DNA of 64,000 nucleotides from Mangrovicoccus algicola (GTDB lineage: Bacteria; Pseudomonadota; Alphaproteobacteria; Rhodobacterales; Rhodobacteraceae), in assembly GCF_014903745.1 (NCBI RefSeq), contig NZ_JACVXA010000001.1, positions 100,710 to 164,709 on the forward strand, in the 5' to 3' direction. The position numbers and the translations under genes were made by a program. The notes beneath the pieces were generated by a model. It was given only the letters and a program-made list of their open reading frames with translations, searched no databases and had not been told where the DNA came from. This document shows, piece by piece, positions 48,793-58,834 of this stretch (positions are counted from its first letter, which is position 1; every line of letters starts with the position of its first letter).

Positions 48793-49413
48793 ATGGCCCA
48801 GATCGATTCCCTCTTCGTCACCCGTCTCTACCGCGCCCGGCTGGCCGAACTCGGCCATGACATCGACCCGGACGAGCTGAGAGAGTCCTGCTATGTCATC
48901 GCCGAGGATGACGAGGCCGGCCAGGAATGGTGCGAGCAGAACGGCTATCCCGGCTACACCTCCTACGCCTCGCTGACCGACCTGCCCTGGCGGTTCCCCA
49001 TCTTCGCCGAGATGAAGAAGGCGCTGGACGCCCATGTCGCGGCCTTTGCCGGGGACCTGGAATTCGATTTGGGCGAAGGCCGGCTGGAGCTGGAGGACCT
49101 GTGGATCAACATCCTCCCCGAGGGCGGCATGCATGCCTCGCACCTGCACCCGCATTCGGTGATCTCCGGCACCACCTATGTCGCCATGCCCGAGGGCGCC
49201 GCGGCGCTGAAGCTGGAGGATCCCCGCTCGGCCCGGATGATGGCCGCGCCGGCCCGGCGCAAGGATTGCCGCGCGGATCTGCGCACCTTCGTCTATGCCA
49301 AGCCCGCGGTCGGGGATGTCCTTCTGTGGGAAAGCTGGCTGCGCCACGAAGTGCCGATGAACCTCTCCGAGGAGGAACGCATCTCGGTCAGCTTCAACTA
49401 CAAGTGGGTCTGA
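48793..49413 (+). CDS. 2OG-Fe(II) oxygenase family protein (TIGR02466-like)
   Basis: 206 residues. DLWINILPEGGMHASHLHPHSVISGTTYVAMP carries the first His ligands, GDVLLWESWLRHEVPMN the distal His, and RISVSFNYKWV the Arg expected to hold 2-oxoglutarate. This order is the putative Fe/2OG oxygenase family often listed as TIGR02466. Substrate unknown. It probably shares a transcript with the upstream cyclotransferase-like gene. Confidence 0.78.
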   Translation: MAQIDSLFVTRLYRARLAELGHDIDPDELRESCYVIAEDDEAGQEWCEQNGYPGYTSYASLTDLPWRFPIFAEMKKALDAHVAAFAGDLEFDLGEGRLELEDLWINILPEGGMHASHLHPHSVISGTTYVAMPEGAAALKLEDPRSARMMAAPARRKDCRADLRTFVYAKPAVGDVLLWESWLRHEVPMNLSEEERISVSFNYKWV

Positions 49414-49531
49414 CCGGCTGGGCTCTGGCGCAGACATCCTGCGCGCCCGGGAACAGACCCGGCCGCTGACGCGGGCCGCCCGGGCGATTATCTAGGGGAC
49501 AAGCGGCGCCCGGCGCCAGAAAGGATGTCCC

Positions 49532-50551
49532 ATGAAGAAGATCGGTTTCCTGTCCTTCGGCCACTGGAACCCCGAGCCCGGCTCGCCGCTGCGCTCGGCC
49601 GGCGAGATGCTGCGGCAGTCCATCGAGCTGGCCGTCGCCGCCGAGGGGCTGGGGCTGGACGGCGCCTATTTCCGCGTGCACCATTTCGCCCGGCAGATGG
49701 CCTCGCCCTTCCCGCTGCTGGCCGCCGTCGGCGCGCGGACCTCGCGGATCGAGATCGGCACCGGCGTCATCGACATGCGCTACGAGAACCCGCTCTACAT
49801 GGTGGAGGATGCGGGCGCGGCCGACCTGATCTCGGGCGGGCGGCTGCAGCTTGGCCTGTCGCGCGGCTCGCCCGAACAGGTGATCGACGGCTGGACCCAT
49901 TTCGGCTACCAGCCCGCCGAGGGCGAAAGCCCCGCAGACATGGCGCGCCGCCATGCGGAGGTCTTCCTGCAGATGCTGGAGGGCAAGGGCTTCGCCCGGC
50001 CGAACCCGCAGCCGATGTTCCCCAACCCGCCCGGCCTGCTGCGGCTGGAGCCGCAATCGCCGGGGCTGCGCGACCGCATCTGGTGGGGCGCGGGATCGGA
50101 CGCGACCGCCGTCTGGGCGGCGAAGATGGGCATGCATCTGCAGAGTTCCACGCTGAAGGATGACGAGACCGGCGAGCCGTTCCACGTGCAGCAGGCCCGG
50201 CAGCTGCGCGCCTACAAGGCCGCCTGGGCGGAGGCGGGCCATGCGGGCGCGCCGCGCACCTCGGTCAGCCGCTCGATCTTCGCGATCACCAGCGATCTGG
50301 ACCGCCGCTATTTCGGCCGCGGCGGCAAGGAGCGCGACCAGTTCGGATTCATCGAGAGCCAGCGCTCGGTCTTCGGCCGGTCCTACGCGGACGAACCCGA
50401 TCGCCTGATCGAGCAGCTGGCCGCCGACGAAGCCATCGCCGAGGCCGATACGCTGCTGCTGACGGTGCCGAACATGCTGGGCGTCGATTACAACGCCCAT
50501 GTGATCGAAAGCATCCTCACCCATGTCGCCCCGGCGCTCGGATGGCGCTGA
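49532..50551 (+). CDS. LLM class flavin-dependent oxidoreductase
   Basis: 339 residues, luciferase-like barrel. KIGFLSFGHWNPEPGSPLRSAGEMLRQSIELAVAAEGLGLDGAYFRVHHF is the N-terminal signature with the active-site His. TSRIEIGTGVIDMRYENPLYMVEDAGAADLISGGRLQLGLSRGSP is the flavin-binding region. Such enzymes use reduced FMN and oxygen or F420-like chemistry; substrate unknown. It stands convergent to the PAS-GGDEF-EAL gene with 12 bp between the stops. Confidence 0.88.
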   Translation: MKKIGFLSFGHWNPEPGSPLRSAGEMLRQSIELAVAAEGLGLDGAYFRVHHFARQMASPFPLLAAVGARTSRIEIGTGVIDMRYENPLYMVEDAGAADLISGGRLQLGLSRGSPEQVIDGWTHFGYQPAEGESPADMARRHAEVFLQMLEGKGFARPNPQPMFPNPPGLLRLEPQSPGLRDRIWWGAGSDATAVWAAKMGMHLQSSTLKDDETGEPFHVQQARQLRAYKAAWAEAGHAGAPRTSVSRSIFAITSDLDRRYFGRGGKERDQFGFIESQRSVFGRSYADEPDRLIEQLAADEAIAEADTLLLTVPNMLGVDYNAHVIESILTHVAPALGWR

Positions 50552-50563
50552 GCGCGGCCGGGC

Positions 50564-53500
50564 TCAGGCGCTGCGCTGCGCGCCGCCGCGGCGCAGATAA
50601 GCGGCCAGCGCCTCCTCGCTGAGGGGGCGGGCGAAGGCATAGCCCTGCAGCATGTCGCAGCCCGCCTGGCGCAGCACGGCGACCTGGTCCTCGGTTTCCA
50701 CGCCCTCGGCGATGGTCTCGATGCCCAGGGTCTCGGCGATCTCGACGATGGCGCGCAGCAGGTTGCGGGACCGGTGGCTGCGCGCCACCGGCATGACGAT
50801 GCGGCGGTCGATCTTCAGGGCGTCGGGCGCGATCTCCATCAGCCCGATGATGGAGGCATGGCCCGAGCCGAAATCGTCGATCTCGATCTCGATCCCCGCC
50901 TCGCGGATCATGTCGACATGGTACTTGAACGCCTCGCTCTCCTCCTCGACCAGGATGGATTCCAGCAGCTCGAAGGCGACCTTGGTCTCGCCCGTGGCCA
51001 GCGACCGCGCCATGTCCACGACATCCGGGTCATGCATCCGCCCCGAACTGACATTGAAACTGATCTTGGGGATGACCAGCCCCGCCTGCCGCCAGCGCGC
51101 CAGCGCGCCGCCGGATTTCAGCATCATGATGCGGTCGATTTCCGGCACCAGCCGCAGCTGCTCGGCCACATGCATGAACTCCCCCGGCGCCAGCACGCCG
51201 CGGTCGGGATGGTTCCAGCGCAGCAGGGTTTCCACCCCCACGAGGCGGCCGTCGCGCGCCGAGACCTGCGGCTGGAAATAGGGGACGAATTCGTCGCGTT
51301 CCAGCGCGGCATGGATCTCGGCGGCCAGGCGGCGGTCATTCAGGATCCCCCGGTGCAGATCGGCCGTGAAGAACTCCATGCGGTTTCGCCCCGCCGCCTT
51401 GGCCTTGTAGAGCGCGGCATCCGCGAAGATCTGCAGCTCGGGCCCCAGCTGCGCCACGTCCCGGGCATAGGCGATGCCGAAACTCGCCCCGAACCGGCAC
51501 AGTCGGCCGTCATAGGTCAGCGGTTCGGCGATGCGGGCCTGGATGCGCTCGACGATCTCGCGGGCGTTCTCCTCGGTCATGCCGGGGGCCAGCAGGACGG
51601 AAAACTCGTCCCCGCCGATGCGCGCGGCGAAATCCTCGCCGCGCAGGCAGGCGCGCAGAACCTGGGCCACCCGTGTCAGCACCAGGTCGCCCGCTTCGTG
51701 GCCCAGCGTGTCGTTGACATACTTGAAGTGATCCAGGTCGATCCGGATCAGCACGCAGCCGCGGCCGCCCGATCCGCGCGCCTCCTCCAGGCGGCGGGCC
51801 ATCACATTGTCGAAATACCGCCGGTTCGGCAGGCCCGTCAGCCCGTCATGCAGCGCCTGGCGTTCGTTCTCGGCGCGCATCTTCTCGGCCAGGTCATGGG
51901 CATGGCGCAGCTCCGCCTCGCGCTCGACATCGGCCGTCACGTCATGGATCGCCCCGGTCCAGATGATCGTCCCGGCGGCATCCTTGCGCGGGATGGACGA
52001 CCCGGCGAGCCAGATCAGCCCGCGATCGGGATGATGCAGCCGGAACCGCGCCCGCCATGGCGTCATGCTGCGCGCACTCTCGCGGGTGCTGGCCAGGATG
52101 CCCGGCAGATCCCCCGGATCGATCCGCCGGTAGACCTCGGCGGGGCTGGCCTCGGCCGCGCCGCCCGGCCATCCCATCAGGTCCTCGAAACGGCTGCTGA
52201 CATAGCTGAAATCCTCGCTGCCATCGGGATGCTGGCGGAATTCGTACAGCCCCACGGGCGCGATGTCGGCGACGTTGCTCAGCCGCTCATGCGCGTGGCG
52301 CAGCTCGGCCGCGGCCTCCGCGGCGCGATGCTCCACCTCCAGGCGCTCGGTGATGTCCATGAGGTTGCCGTACCAGATCACGGCGCCATCCGCCTGCGCC
52401 GCGGCGCTGGCGCTGCACATCAGCCAGCGCAGGCCGCGCGCGGGGTGGAACAGGCTGAACCGCATCTCCGCCTGCCCGGCCGCGCCGGGGCGCGTGCCCC
52501 CGGCATCCCCCGCCCGGAACGTGGCCCATAATTCAGCGGCCTCGGGCCCGGGCAGGTTGCGCAAGGCCGCCTCTGCATCCTGCTGCAATTCCGCCATCCC
52601 GACGCCCAGCAGCTCCGGCAGCCGCGGCGTGCAATAGCGCCACTCGGCCCGGCCCTGCGGGTCCAGCCGCAATTCGAACAGCGCGCCGGGCGATTTCTCG
52701 GCGATGGTGTTCAGCCGCCGATGAACCTCGCCCAGCCTGGCATCGGCCTCGCGCGCGCGGCGCTCCGCCTCCAGCTGGTCGGTCACATCCAGCGTGTTGC
52801 CGTACCAGGTGACGGTCCCGTCGGGATTGGAATAGGGCAGCGCCTTGACCAGGATCCAGCGCAATCCGCGCTCCGGATGCAGGATGCGGTGCTGGTATTC
52901 GAAAGCCTCTCCGCCGCGCCGCGCCTGTTCCACCCGGCGTTGCGCCCCGGGCAGGTCCTCCGGCAGGATCGTGCTGTAGATGGCGCTCCCATCCGCGGCC
53001 AGTTCCTGCGGCGCGACCCCCATGATGTCCGGCAGGGCCGCGCTGAAATAGCGGAAGACCATGCGGCCCTCGGGATCGGTCTGGTACTCGAACAGCGCGC
53101 CCGGCGCGCGGTTGGCGAGGGCGTTCAGCCGCTCGACGGCTTCCTGTGCCTCGCGCACCGCCCGGTTCAGCCGCGCCTCGCTGTCCTTCTGGCTGTCGAT
53201 ATTGAAGATCGCCCCTGCCAACACGAAGGGCAGGCCCTCCGCGCTGCGGTCGATCTTGCGGGCCACGACGCGGTACCAGTGATAGCTGCCATCCTTGTGG
53301 CGCATGCGCGCGGCGCAGTCGAAGACATCGAGGCGATCGGCGAAAAGCGCCTCCATCCGCTCCACTGCCGGGCCCAGATCCTGCGGATGGTACAGCGCGC
53401 GCCAGCCTGCATCGGTGCAGGGAAACTCCCCCGGCTCGTAGCCCAGCTGCCGGTAGGTCAGGTCCGGCGCAACCCCGTCATCCAGCTCGGGATAGATCAT

Positions 53501-55669
53501 GAAATGCCCGATCCGCCCCGCCTCCGAGGTGATGGCCATGACCTCCTGGCGCAGCAGCGCCACCGAGGTCGCCTCCTGCGCGGCGGCCAGGGCGGCGGCC
53601 AGCTCGCCCTCCTTCTGCTTCAGCGCGTCGATGCAGGTATGGGCGCCCGCGATGACCATGCCCTGCCCCGGTTCCGCCCCGCCCGCCCTGCGCCCGATCG
53701 AGCGGTGCCAGTGATAGCTGCCATCGCCATGGCGCAACCGCATCTCGATATCGAAAACGTCGGTACGGCCGCGCAGCAGCGCGATCAGGCCGCGCCGCGC
53801 GGCGGCCCTGTCCCCGGGATGGATGATCGCGTTCCACCCGGCGAAATCCGGGCGGAAGGCGTCGGGCGCATAGCCGAGCTGGCGGAAGCCCTCCGCCTCC
53901 ATCCAGGCCGACCCCTCCTGCGGCGCGATCCGCCAGGCGCCCATCGCACCGCAGCGCGCGGCAATGCCCAGCATCTCGGCCGTGGCCTTGGCCGCCTTGC
54001 GGGCCGCCTCGGCATCCTCGAGCGCGGCGGCCAGCCGCGCCTCCGCCGCCTTGCGCGCGGAGATATCCACGAAGGCGCCGCAGACCATGCCGGGAAGCCC
54101 TCCGGCGACGGGCTCCACATGGCGGCCGACCGAGGTCACCCAGCGCCAGCCGCCATCCGCGTGGCGCAAGCGGAAATCCAGCGCCATTTCGCGCCCCTGG
54201 GCGAGAAGCGCGTCGAATCCCGCCTGCGCCGCCGGGCGGTCGCCGGGATGAACCAGGCCGATCAGGTCCGCCCGATGCAACCTGGTGCCCGGATCCAGCC
54301 CCAGGATCATTGCCAGATGGGTGCCGATCTCCTCCTCCCCGGTGGAGGGCACGGCATACCAGGGCACGACCCCCGCGCTTTCCGAGGCGATGCGCTGCAG
54401 CTGCAGCGTCCGCTTGGTGGCCAGCCGGGCGGACTCTGCCTCGTCGCGCGCCCCGCGCAGCGCCGCCTCCGCCTGCTTGCGCGCGGTGATGTCCATGGTG
54501 ATCCCGCAGATCGCCAGCACATCCGGCCCCTCCCCGGCGGAGGCGGGCCGCTGCAGCGGCTGCGCCTCCGAGCTGAACCACAGCCAGCGCCCGTCGCGAT
54601 GGCGCTTGCGGTAATCGACCGCGGCGCGCGGCAGGCTGCCCTCCACCAGCCCCGCCATCGCCGCCCGCACCGGCCCCAGATCCTCGGGATGGATGTCGTC
54701 CTGCATCTCCGAAAGGGGCTGCTCCAGCGCCGTGCCGGGATGCCCCAGCGCCGCGCGCGGCGGCATCGTATACTGCACCCGTCCCGTCGCCGGCGTGTAG
54801 TACCAGGCGACGACTCCGCCGAATTCGGTCGAGATGCGCAGCAATTCGGCGCTGCGCTCGGCCGCGTCGCGGGCGCTGCGCGCCGCGTCCAGCGTGTCGC
54901 GCAGCCGCGCCGCGGCGGTCTTGCGGCGGTCGATATCGACGAGGCTGCCGCAGATCACCGGCGCGTCTCCCCCGCCCTCCATCCGGCGCGAGGATGCCTC
55001 GAACCAGCGGAAATGCCCGTCGCGGAATCGCAGCCGCAGCTCGAACCGCACCTGGCGGCAGCGCCCGCGCAGCAGATCCTCGATCGCGCGGACCGCCGCG
55101 CCCAGATCCCCGGGATGGATCCGGGCCCGCAGCCAGGCCTTGTCCATCCCGCCCGGCGGCGGCGCATGGCCCAGCAGGGCGAAGACGCTTTCCGTCGCCC
55201 AGAGGCGCCGCGCCGCCATGTCGAGATACCACTGGCCGAGGCTGCCCGTTGCGGCGGCGGCATCCAGGATGCGGCCGTGTTCCGGGGCGGGCAGGCGGAT
55301 CGTCTCCGCCCCGGTCGCGATCCGCATCTGCGGCAGCGGCCGCAGCCTCAGGATGACGCGGCCCTCCCCCGCCGGGTCGAGGTCGCAGGCGGCGAGGCCT
55401 TCGCTGCCGTCCTGCCGGCGGAAGGCCGCGCAGCAATCCTGGGGCGTCCCGTCGCGCAGGACCCGGTCCCGCGCCGCCGCCAGAACCGCGCCGAAGCCGC
55501 CGCCGCACAGATCGCCGGGCCGCCGGCCGCGCAGCGCAGCGACGCGGCAGCCAAGGAACCGGCCCATCGCGCGATTGGCAACCGCCACCTCGCCGCCGGG
55601 ACCGATCAGACAGGCCGGCGCGGCCAGGCCCCTGACGACCCGGGCAGGTTCTTTCAGTCCCTCTTCCAT
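50564..55669 (-). CDS. cyclic-di-GMP protein: about nine PAS units, GGDEF, EAL
   Basis: 1701 residues with no membrane segment or signal peptide. I count about nine PAS/PAC units before residue 1230, repeating patterns such as IASESAGVVPWY, IAARCGAMGAWR, ALANRAPGALFEYQ, TIAEKSPGALFEL and NVADIAPVGLYEFR. The GGDEF domain follows (DGLTGLPNRRYFD; RIGGDEF at about 1350) with an inhibitory RxxD site (RGED) five residues before GGDEF. The EAL domain has ETLLRW at about 1479, FNVSSGRM, DDFGSGHASI, KIDRRIV and EGVET, so both synthesis and hydrolysis of c-di-GMP look possible. Start at 55669 (MEEGLKEPAR) is a choice; 55702 is the longest. Cytoplasmic sensor of unknown signals. Confidence 0.92.
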   Translation of the reverse strand: MEEGLKEPARVVRGLAAPACLIGPGGEVAVANRAMGRFLGCRVAALRGRRPGDLCGGGFGAVLAAARDRVLRDGTPQDCCAAFRRQDGSEGLAACDLDPAGEGRVILRLRPLPQMRIATGAETIRLPAPEHGRILDAAAATGSLGQWYLDMAARRLWATESVFALLGHAPPPGGMDKAWLRARIHPGDLGAAVRAIEDLLRGRCRQVRFELRLRFRDGHFRWFEASSRRMEGGGDAPVICGSLVDIDRRKTAAARLRDTLDAARSARDAAERSAELLRISTEFGGVVAWYYTPATGRVQYTMPPRAALGHPGTALEQPLSEMQDDIHPEDLGPVRAAMAGLVEGSLPRAAVDYRKRHRDGRWLWFSSEAQPLQRPASAGEGPDVLAICGITMDITARKQAEAALRGARDEAESARLATKRTLQLQRIASESAGVVPWYAVPSTGEEEIGTHLAMILGLDPGTRLHRADLIGLVHPGDRPAAQAGFDALLAQGREMALDFRLRHADGGWRWVTSVGRHVEPVAGGLPGMVCGAFVDISARKAAEARLAAALEDAEAARKAAKATAEMLGIAARCGAMGAWRIAPQEGSAWMEAEGFRQLGYAPDAFRPDFAGWNAIIHPGDRAAARRGLIALLRGRTDVFDIEMRLRHGDGSYHWHRSIGRRAGGAEPGQGMVIAGAHTCIDALKQKEGELAAALAAAQEATSVALLRQEVMAITSEAGRIGHFMIYPELDDGVAPDLTYRQLGYEPGEFPCTDAGWRALYHPQDLGPAVERMEALFADRLDVFDCAARMRHKDGSYHWYRVVARKIDRSAEGLPFVLAGAIFNIDSQKDSEARLNRAVREAQEAVERLNALANRAPGALFEYQTDPEGRMVFRYFSAALPDIMGVAPQELAADGSAIYSTILPEDLPGAQRRVEQARRGGEAFEYQHRILHPERGLRWILVKALPYSNPDGTVTWYGNTLDVTDQLEAERRAREADARLGEVHRRLNTIAEKSPGALFELRLDPQGRAEWRYCTPRLPELLGVGMAELQQDAEAALRNLPGPEAAELWATFRAGDAGGTRPGAAGQAEMRFSLFHPARGLRWLMCSASAAAQADGAVIWYGNLMDITERLEVEHRAAEAAAELRHAHERLSNVADIAPVGLYEFRQHPDGSEDFSYVSSRFEDLMGWPGGAAEASPAEVYRRIDPGDLPGILASTRESARSMTPWRARFRLHHPDRGLIWLAGSSIPRKDAAGTIIWTGAIHDVTADVEREAELRHAHDLAEKMRAENERQALHDGLTGLPNRRYFDNVMARRLEEARGSGGRGCVLIRIDLDHFKYVNDTLGHEAGDLVLTRVAQVLRACLRGEDFAARIGGDEFSVLLAPGMTEENAREIVERIQARIAEPLTYDGRLCRFGASFGIAYARDVAQLGPELQIFADAALYKAKAAGRNRMEFFTADLHRGILNDRRLAAEIHAALERDEFVPYFQPQVSARDGRLVGVETLLRWNHPDRGVLAPGEFMHVAEQLRLVPEIDRIMMLKSGGALARWRQAGLVIPKISFNVSSGRMHDPDVVDMARSLATGETKVAFELLESILVEEESEAFKYHVDMIREAGIEIEIDDFGSGHASIIGLMEIAPDALKIDRRIVMPVARSHRSRNLLRAIVEIAETLGIETIAEGVETEDQVAVLRQAGCDMLQGYAFARPLSEEALAAYLRRGGAQRSA

Positions 55670-55722
55670 ACATATCCCAGCGCAGCCTGTGGCACCCGGC
55701 AAGGAATGATCGGAAATGACTA

Positions 55723-55746
55723 ACCCGGCCTTGAGACCGGCCGGGT
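55723..55746 (-). terminator. hairpin after the aldehyde dehydrogenase gene
   Basis: ACCCGGCC / GGCCGGGT perfect 8-bp stem with an 8-nt loop, 45 nt past the aldehyde dehydrogenase stop on the minus strand. No T-run follows. Confidence 0.4.
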
Positions 55747-55791
55747 CGCTAAACTTGATCCTTCTTTCCCGCCCCGCGCGGGCCCGGAGCG

Positions 55792-57258
55792 CTAGAGGTC
55801 GATCAGCACGGTCTTGGTCCTGAGGCTGGACAGGTAGGCTTCGCGGCCGAGGTCCTTGCCCAGCCCGCTGGACTTCCAGCCGCCGGTCGGCAGGATGTGG
55901 TCGCGGGTGCGCCCGTAGCGGTTGACCCAGACGGTCCCCGCCTCCAGGCGGCGCGTCAGGCGCATCGCCCGGCCCAGATCGCGGGTGTAGAGCCCGGCGC
56001 AGAGCCCGTAGACCGGATGGGCCGCCAGCGCCATCGCCTCCTCTTCGGTGTCGAAGACCTGCAGCGTGGCGACAGGACCGAAAATCTCCTCGGTGATCGC
56101 CGGGCTGGCCGCGTCCACCCCGCCGATCAGCGTCGGCCGGTAGAAGCTGCCGGGCCGGTCGAAGCGGGTGCCGCCGCAGAGGATCTCCGCCCCCTGCGCG
56201 ACCGCCGCGCCGACGATGCCGTCGATCCGCGCCAGCTGCTTTTCCGAGATGATCGGCGAGAACCCGGCCGGGTCCTCCCAGGTTGCGGCCGGGACGGGAC
56301 GCGCGAAACGTTCCGCCAGCTTCGCGGCCAGCTCCTCGGCGATCTCCCGCTGGACCAGGATGCGCGAACCGGCCACGCAGAACTGCCCGGCATTGGGCAG
56401 GATGCCCTTCTCGAGACTGTCGAGCACCACATCCATATCGGCATCGGCAAAGACCAGCTGCGGAGATTTCCCGCCCAGCTCCAGCGTCATCGGCTTGATG
56501 CCGCTGCGCGCGACGGTCTCCATGATCTGCGACCCGGCCCGGGTCGAGCCAGTGAAGCTGACCTTGTCGATGCCGGGATGCGCCGTCAGCGCCGCCCCCG
56601 TCCCGGGCCCGTCGCCCAGCACGATATTGACCAATCCCGCCGGAATCCCCGCCTTCACCGACAGCGCGGCCATGGCCAGGGTCGAATAGGGCGTCATCTC
56701 GGAGGGTTTCAGCACGACCGCATTGCCCGCCGCCAGGGCCGGGCCCAGTTTCCAGGCGGCCATCGACAGGGGGAAGTTCCAGGGGGTGATGGCGCCGACG
56801 ACGCCATGGGGCTGGGCCGAGATGAAGCCCATCTGGCTGTCCGCCGTGGGCACCAGCGTGCCGGCCTCCTTGTCGGCGAATTCGGCGAAGAACCGGATCT
56901 GCTCGGCGGTGGAGGCCACGTCCCCGGCCAGGGCCTGGGCGACCGGGCGGGAGGAGGCGACCGCCTCGATCCGGGCGATCTCGGCGCCGTTGGCCTCGAT
57001 CAGGTCGGCCCAGGCATGCATCGCGCGGATGCGCGCCCGCGGCTGCCAGCCCGCCCAGCCCGAGGATTTCAGCGCGGCGCGGGCGGTCTCGACCGCGCGA
57101 TCGACCAGCGCGGCATCCGCCTGCGGGATCGGCGGCAGGGCGCGGCCATCCGACGGCGCGGCAAGATCCAGGGCCGCCGCGCCGCGGACGAAATCGCCGC
57201 CGATGAAATGCGCGGCGGGCAGGGTCAGGGCGGCAGGGTCGAAAGCGAGGGTCATCAT
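55792..57258 (-). CDS. NAD(P)-dependent aldehyde dehydrogenase
   Basis: 488 residues. GAITPWNFPLSMAAWKLGPALAAGNAVVLKPSE binds the coenzyme; KVSFTGSTRAG is the pyridine loop; MTLELGGKSPQLVFAD has the general-base Glu and NAGQFCVAGSRIL the catalytic Cys. It oxidises an aldehyde to the acid; gamma-aminobutyraldehyde/betaine-type relatives are likely but the substrate is not determined. ATG at 57256-57258 (MMTLAF). Divergent from hisC with 249 bp between them. Confidence 0.92.
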   Translation of the reverse strand: MMTLAFDPAALTLPAAHFIGGDFVRGAAALDLAAPSDGRALPPIPQADAALVDRAVETARAALKSSGWAGWQPRARIRAMHAWADLIEANGAEIARIEAVASSRPVAQALAGDVASTAEQIRFFAEFADKEAGTLVPTADSQMGFISAQPHGVVGAITPWNFPLSMAAWKLGPALAAGNAVVLKPSEMTPYSTLAMAALSVKAGIPAGLVNIVLGDGPGTGAALTAHPGIDKVSFTGSTRAGSQIMETVARSGIKPMTLELGGKSPQLVFADADMDVVLDSLEKGILPNAGQFCVAGSRILVQREIAEELAAKLAERFARPVPAATWEDPAGFSPIISEKQLARIDGIVGAAVAQGAEILCGGTRFDRPGSFYRPTLIGGVDAASPAITEEIFGPVATLQVFDTEEEAMALAAHPVYGLCAGLYTRDLGRAMRLTRRLEAGTVWVNRYGRTRDHILPTGGWKSSGLGKDLGREAYLSSLRTKTVLIDL

Positions 57259-57507
57259 GCGCTCCGGTCTGGGGGTTGCGGTCCCCTTCCTCCTAGCCCC
57301 GCGCGGGCGCGGCGCCTATCGCCGGGCCGCGGCTGGTCCGGTGGAAAAGCCGCGGCTGGACCTAACCGGGAGGAGACCGCGCGCCCGGCTGCCTGCTGCT
57401 TGGGCAGAAGCCGCATCGGGGAGGCCCCGGCTCGGGGGCCGGGGCGGGGCAGGCTTGCCTTCCGCGGCGGGCTCTGCTCAATCATGTCTATACATAAGAG
57501 GACCGAG

Positions 57508-58620
57508 ATGCCCGAAGACTCCCTCCTGCGCCCGGAGCTAGGCGCGCTCGCCCCCTATAATGCCGGTCTCACCATCGAGGAGATCGCCGCCCGTCCCGGC
57601 GTGACCCGCATCGCCAAGCTGGGATCGAACGAGAACCTCCACGGCGCCGCGCCCGGCGTCGCCGCCGCGCTGCGCGACGCGGCAGCGGCCACCCATCTGT
57701 ATCCCGATCCGCAGGGGCGGCGGCTGGCGGCGCGGCTGGGCGAGGAACTGGGCGTGCCCCCCGGCTGGATCGTGCTAGGAGACGGTTCGGAGGATCTGCT
57801 GAACGTGATCGCGCGCGCCACGCTGCGCCCCGGCGACCGGGTGGTGGTCCTCTATCCCTCCTTCCCGCTGCACGAGGATTACGCGCGCATGATGGGCGCC
57901 GAGGTGATCCGCATCGGCCTGACCGCGGAGGGGCGCATCGACATCGATGCGCTGGCGGCGGCCATGGCCGCGCCGGTGCGCCTGGTGATGATCGCCAACC
58001 CGATGAACCCGGCGGGCGCCTGGCTTGACCCGGCGGCGCTGGACCGGGTGCTTGCCGCGCAGCGGCGCGACACGCTTCTGGTGATGGACGAGGCCTATGT
58101 CGAATACGCCGCCCATGGCGATTTCCGCTCGGCGGCGGAGAGCCTGACGGCGCATGACCGGCCGATGATCGTGCTGCGCACCTTCTCCAAGGCCTGGGGG
58201 CTGGCGGCGCTGAGGATCGGCTTCGGCGCGACCAACGATGCCGGGCTGCGGCGGGGACTGGACCTGGTGCGCACGCCCTTCAACACCAGCCACCTCGCGC
58301 AGGTCGCCGCGCTGGCCGCGCTCGAGGACCCGGCGCATATGGAGGCCGCGGTCGCCGCCACCGTCGCCGAGCGCGAGAAGCTGGCCGCGGCGCTGCGCGG
58401 ACGCGGGCTCAGGGTCCTGCCCTCGCTGGGCAATTTCCTGTTCCTCGATACCGGCCGGCCCTCGGTCGACGTCGCGGCCGGGCTGCTGGATCACGGGGTG
58501 ATCGTCAAGCCGTGGAAACAGCCGGGATACGAGAGCTGGCTGCGCGTCTCCATCGGTCTGCCCGAGGACAGCGCCCAGTTCCTCGCCGCGCTGCAGGCGG
58601 TCCTGGACCGGCCGGCCTGA
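57508..58620 (+). CDS. hisC: histidinol-phosphate aminotransferase (HisC-type)
   Basis: 370 residues, fold-type I aminotransferase. KLGSNENLHGAAPGVAAAL is the HisC start, VLGDGSEDLLNVIAR and IANPMNPAGAWLD follow, LLVMDEAYVEYA has the PLP Asp/Tyr, LRTFSKAWGLAALRIGFG the Schiff-base Lys, and LRVSIGLPEDSAQF the C-terminal Arg. It would make histidinol phosphate from imidazole-acetol phosphate. A role with aromatic amino acids or another HisC paralogue elsewhere cannot be excluded. ATG at 57508 with AGAGGA upstream. Confidence 0.85.
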   Translation: MPEDSLLRPELGALAPYNAGLTIEEIAARPGVTRIAKLGSNENLHGAAPGVAAALRDAAAATHLYPDPQGRRLAARLGEELGVPPGWIVLGDGSEDLLNVIARATLRPGDRVVVLYPSFPLHEDYARMMGAEVIRIGLTAEGRIDIDALAAAMAAPVRLVMIANPMNPAGAWLDPAALDRVLAAQRRDTLLVMDEAYVEYAAHGDFRSAAESLTAHDRPMIVLRTFSKAWGLAALRIGFGATNDAGLRRGLDLVRTPFNTSHLAQVAALAALEDPAHMEAAVAATVAEREKLAAALRGRGLRVLPSLGNFLFLDTGRPSVDVAAGLLDHGVIVKPWKQPGYESWLRVSIGLPEDSAQFLAALQAVLDRPA

Positions 58621-58782
58621 GCCGCGCCGCCATTGCAGGCCTGCCCGGCGCGTTTCCGGCAAACGGCCGGGGCGCCACGCGGCGGGACCGAATGCGGGAC
58701 AGGCGGGCCGCCCGGATCCGGACGTCGCTGACGGTTTGCCAGTCGCCCCGCGCCGCCGCCGAATGGCCGGGGACCCAAAGCA

Positions 58783-58809
58783 AAAGCCCCGCCGGATCGG
58801 CGGGGCTTT
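58783..58809. terminator. bidirectional terminator between hisC and rplP
   Basis: GCCCCGCCG / CGGCGGGGC perfect 9-bp stem with a 3-nt loop, AAAA on one side and TTT on the other. It ends the ribosomal transcript on the minus strand (T4) and could also end hisC. Confidence 0.85.
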
Positions 58810-58834
58810 CGCAATTTCGGGGGCTCTGTGCCGC

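Noticed and set aside
52721..55723. A 1000-codon open frame opposite the PAS repeats
   Set aside because: Antisense shadow of the multi-PAS gene; its repeat pattern mirrors the PAS units.
55897..57507. Long in-frame extension upstream of hisC
   Set aside because: It is antisense to the aldehyde dehydrogenase and lacks HisC similarity; the ATG at 57508 has a ribosome binding site and the normal N-terminus.
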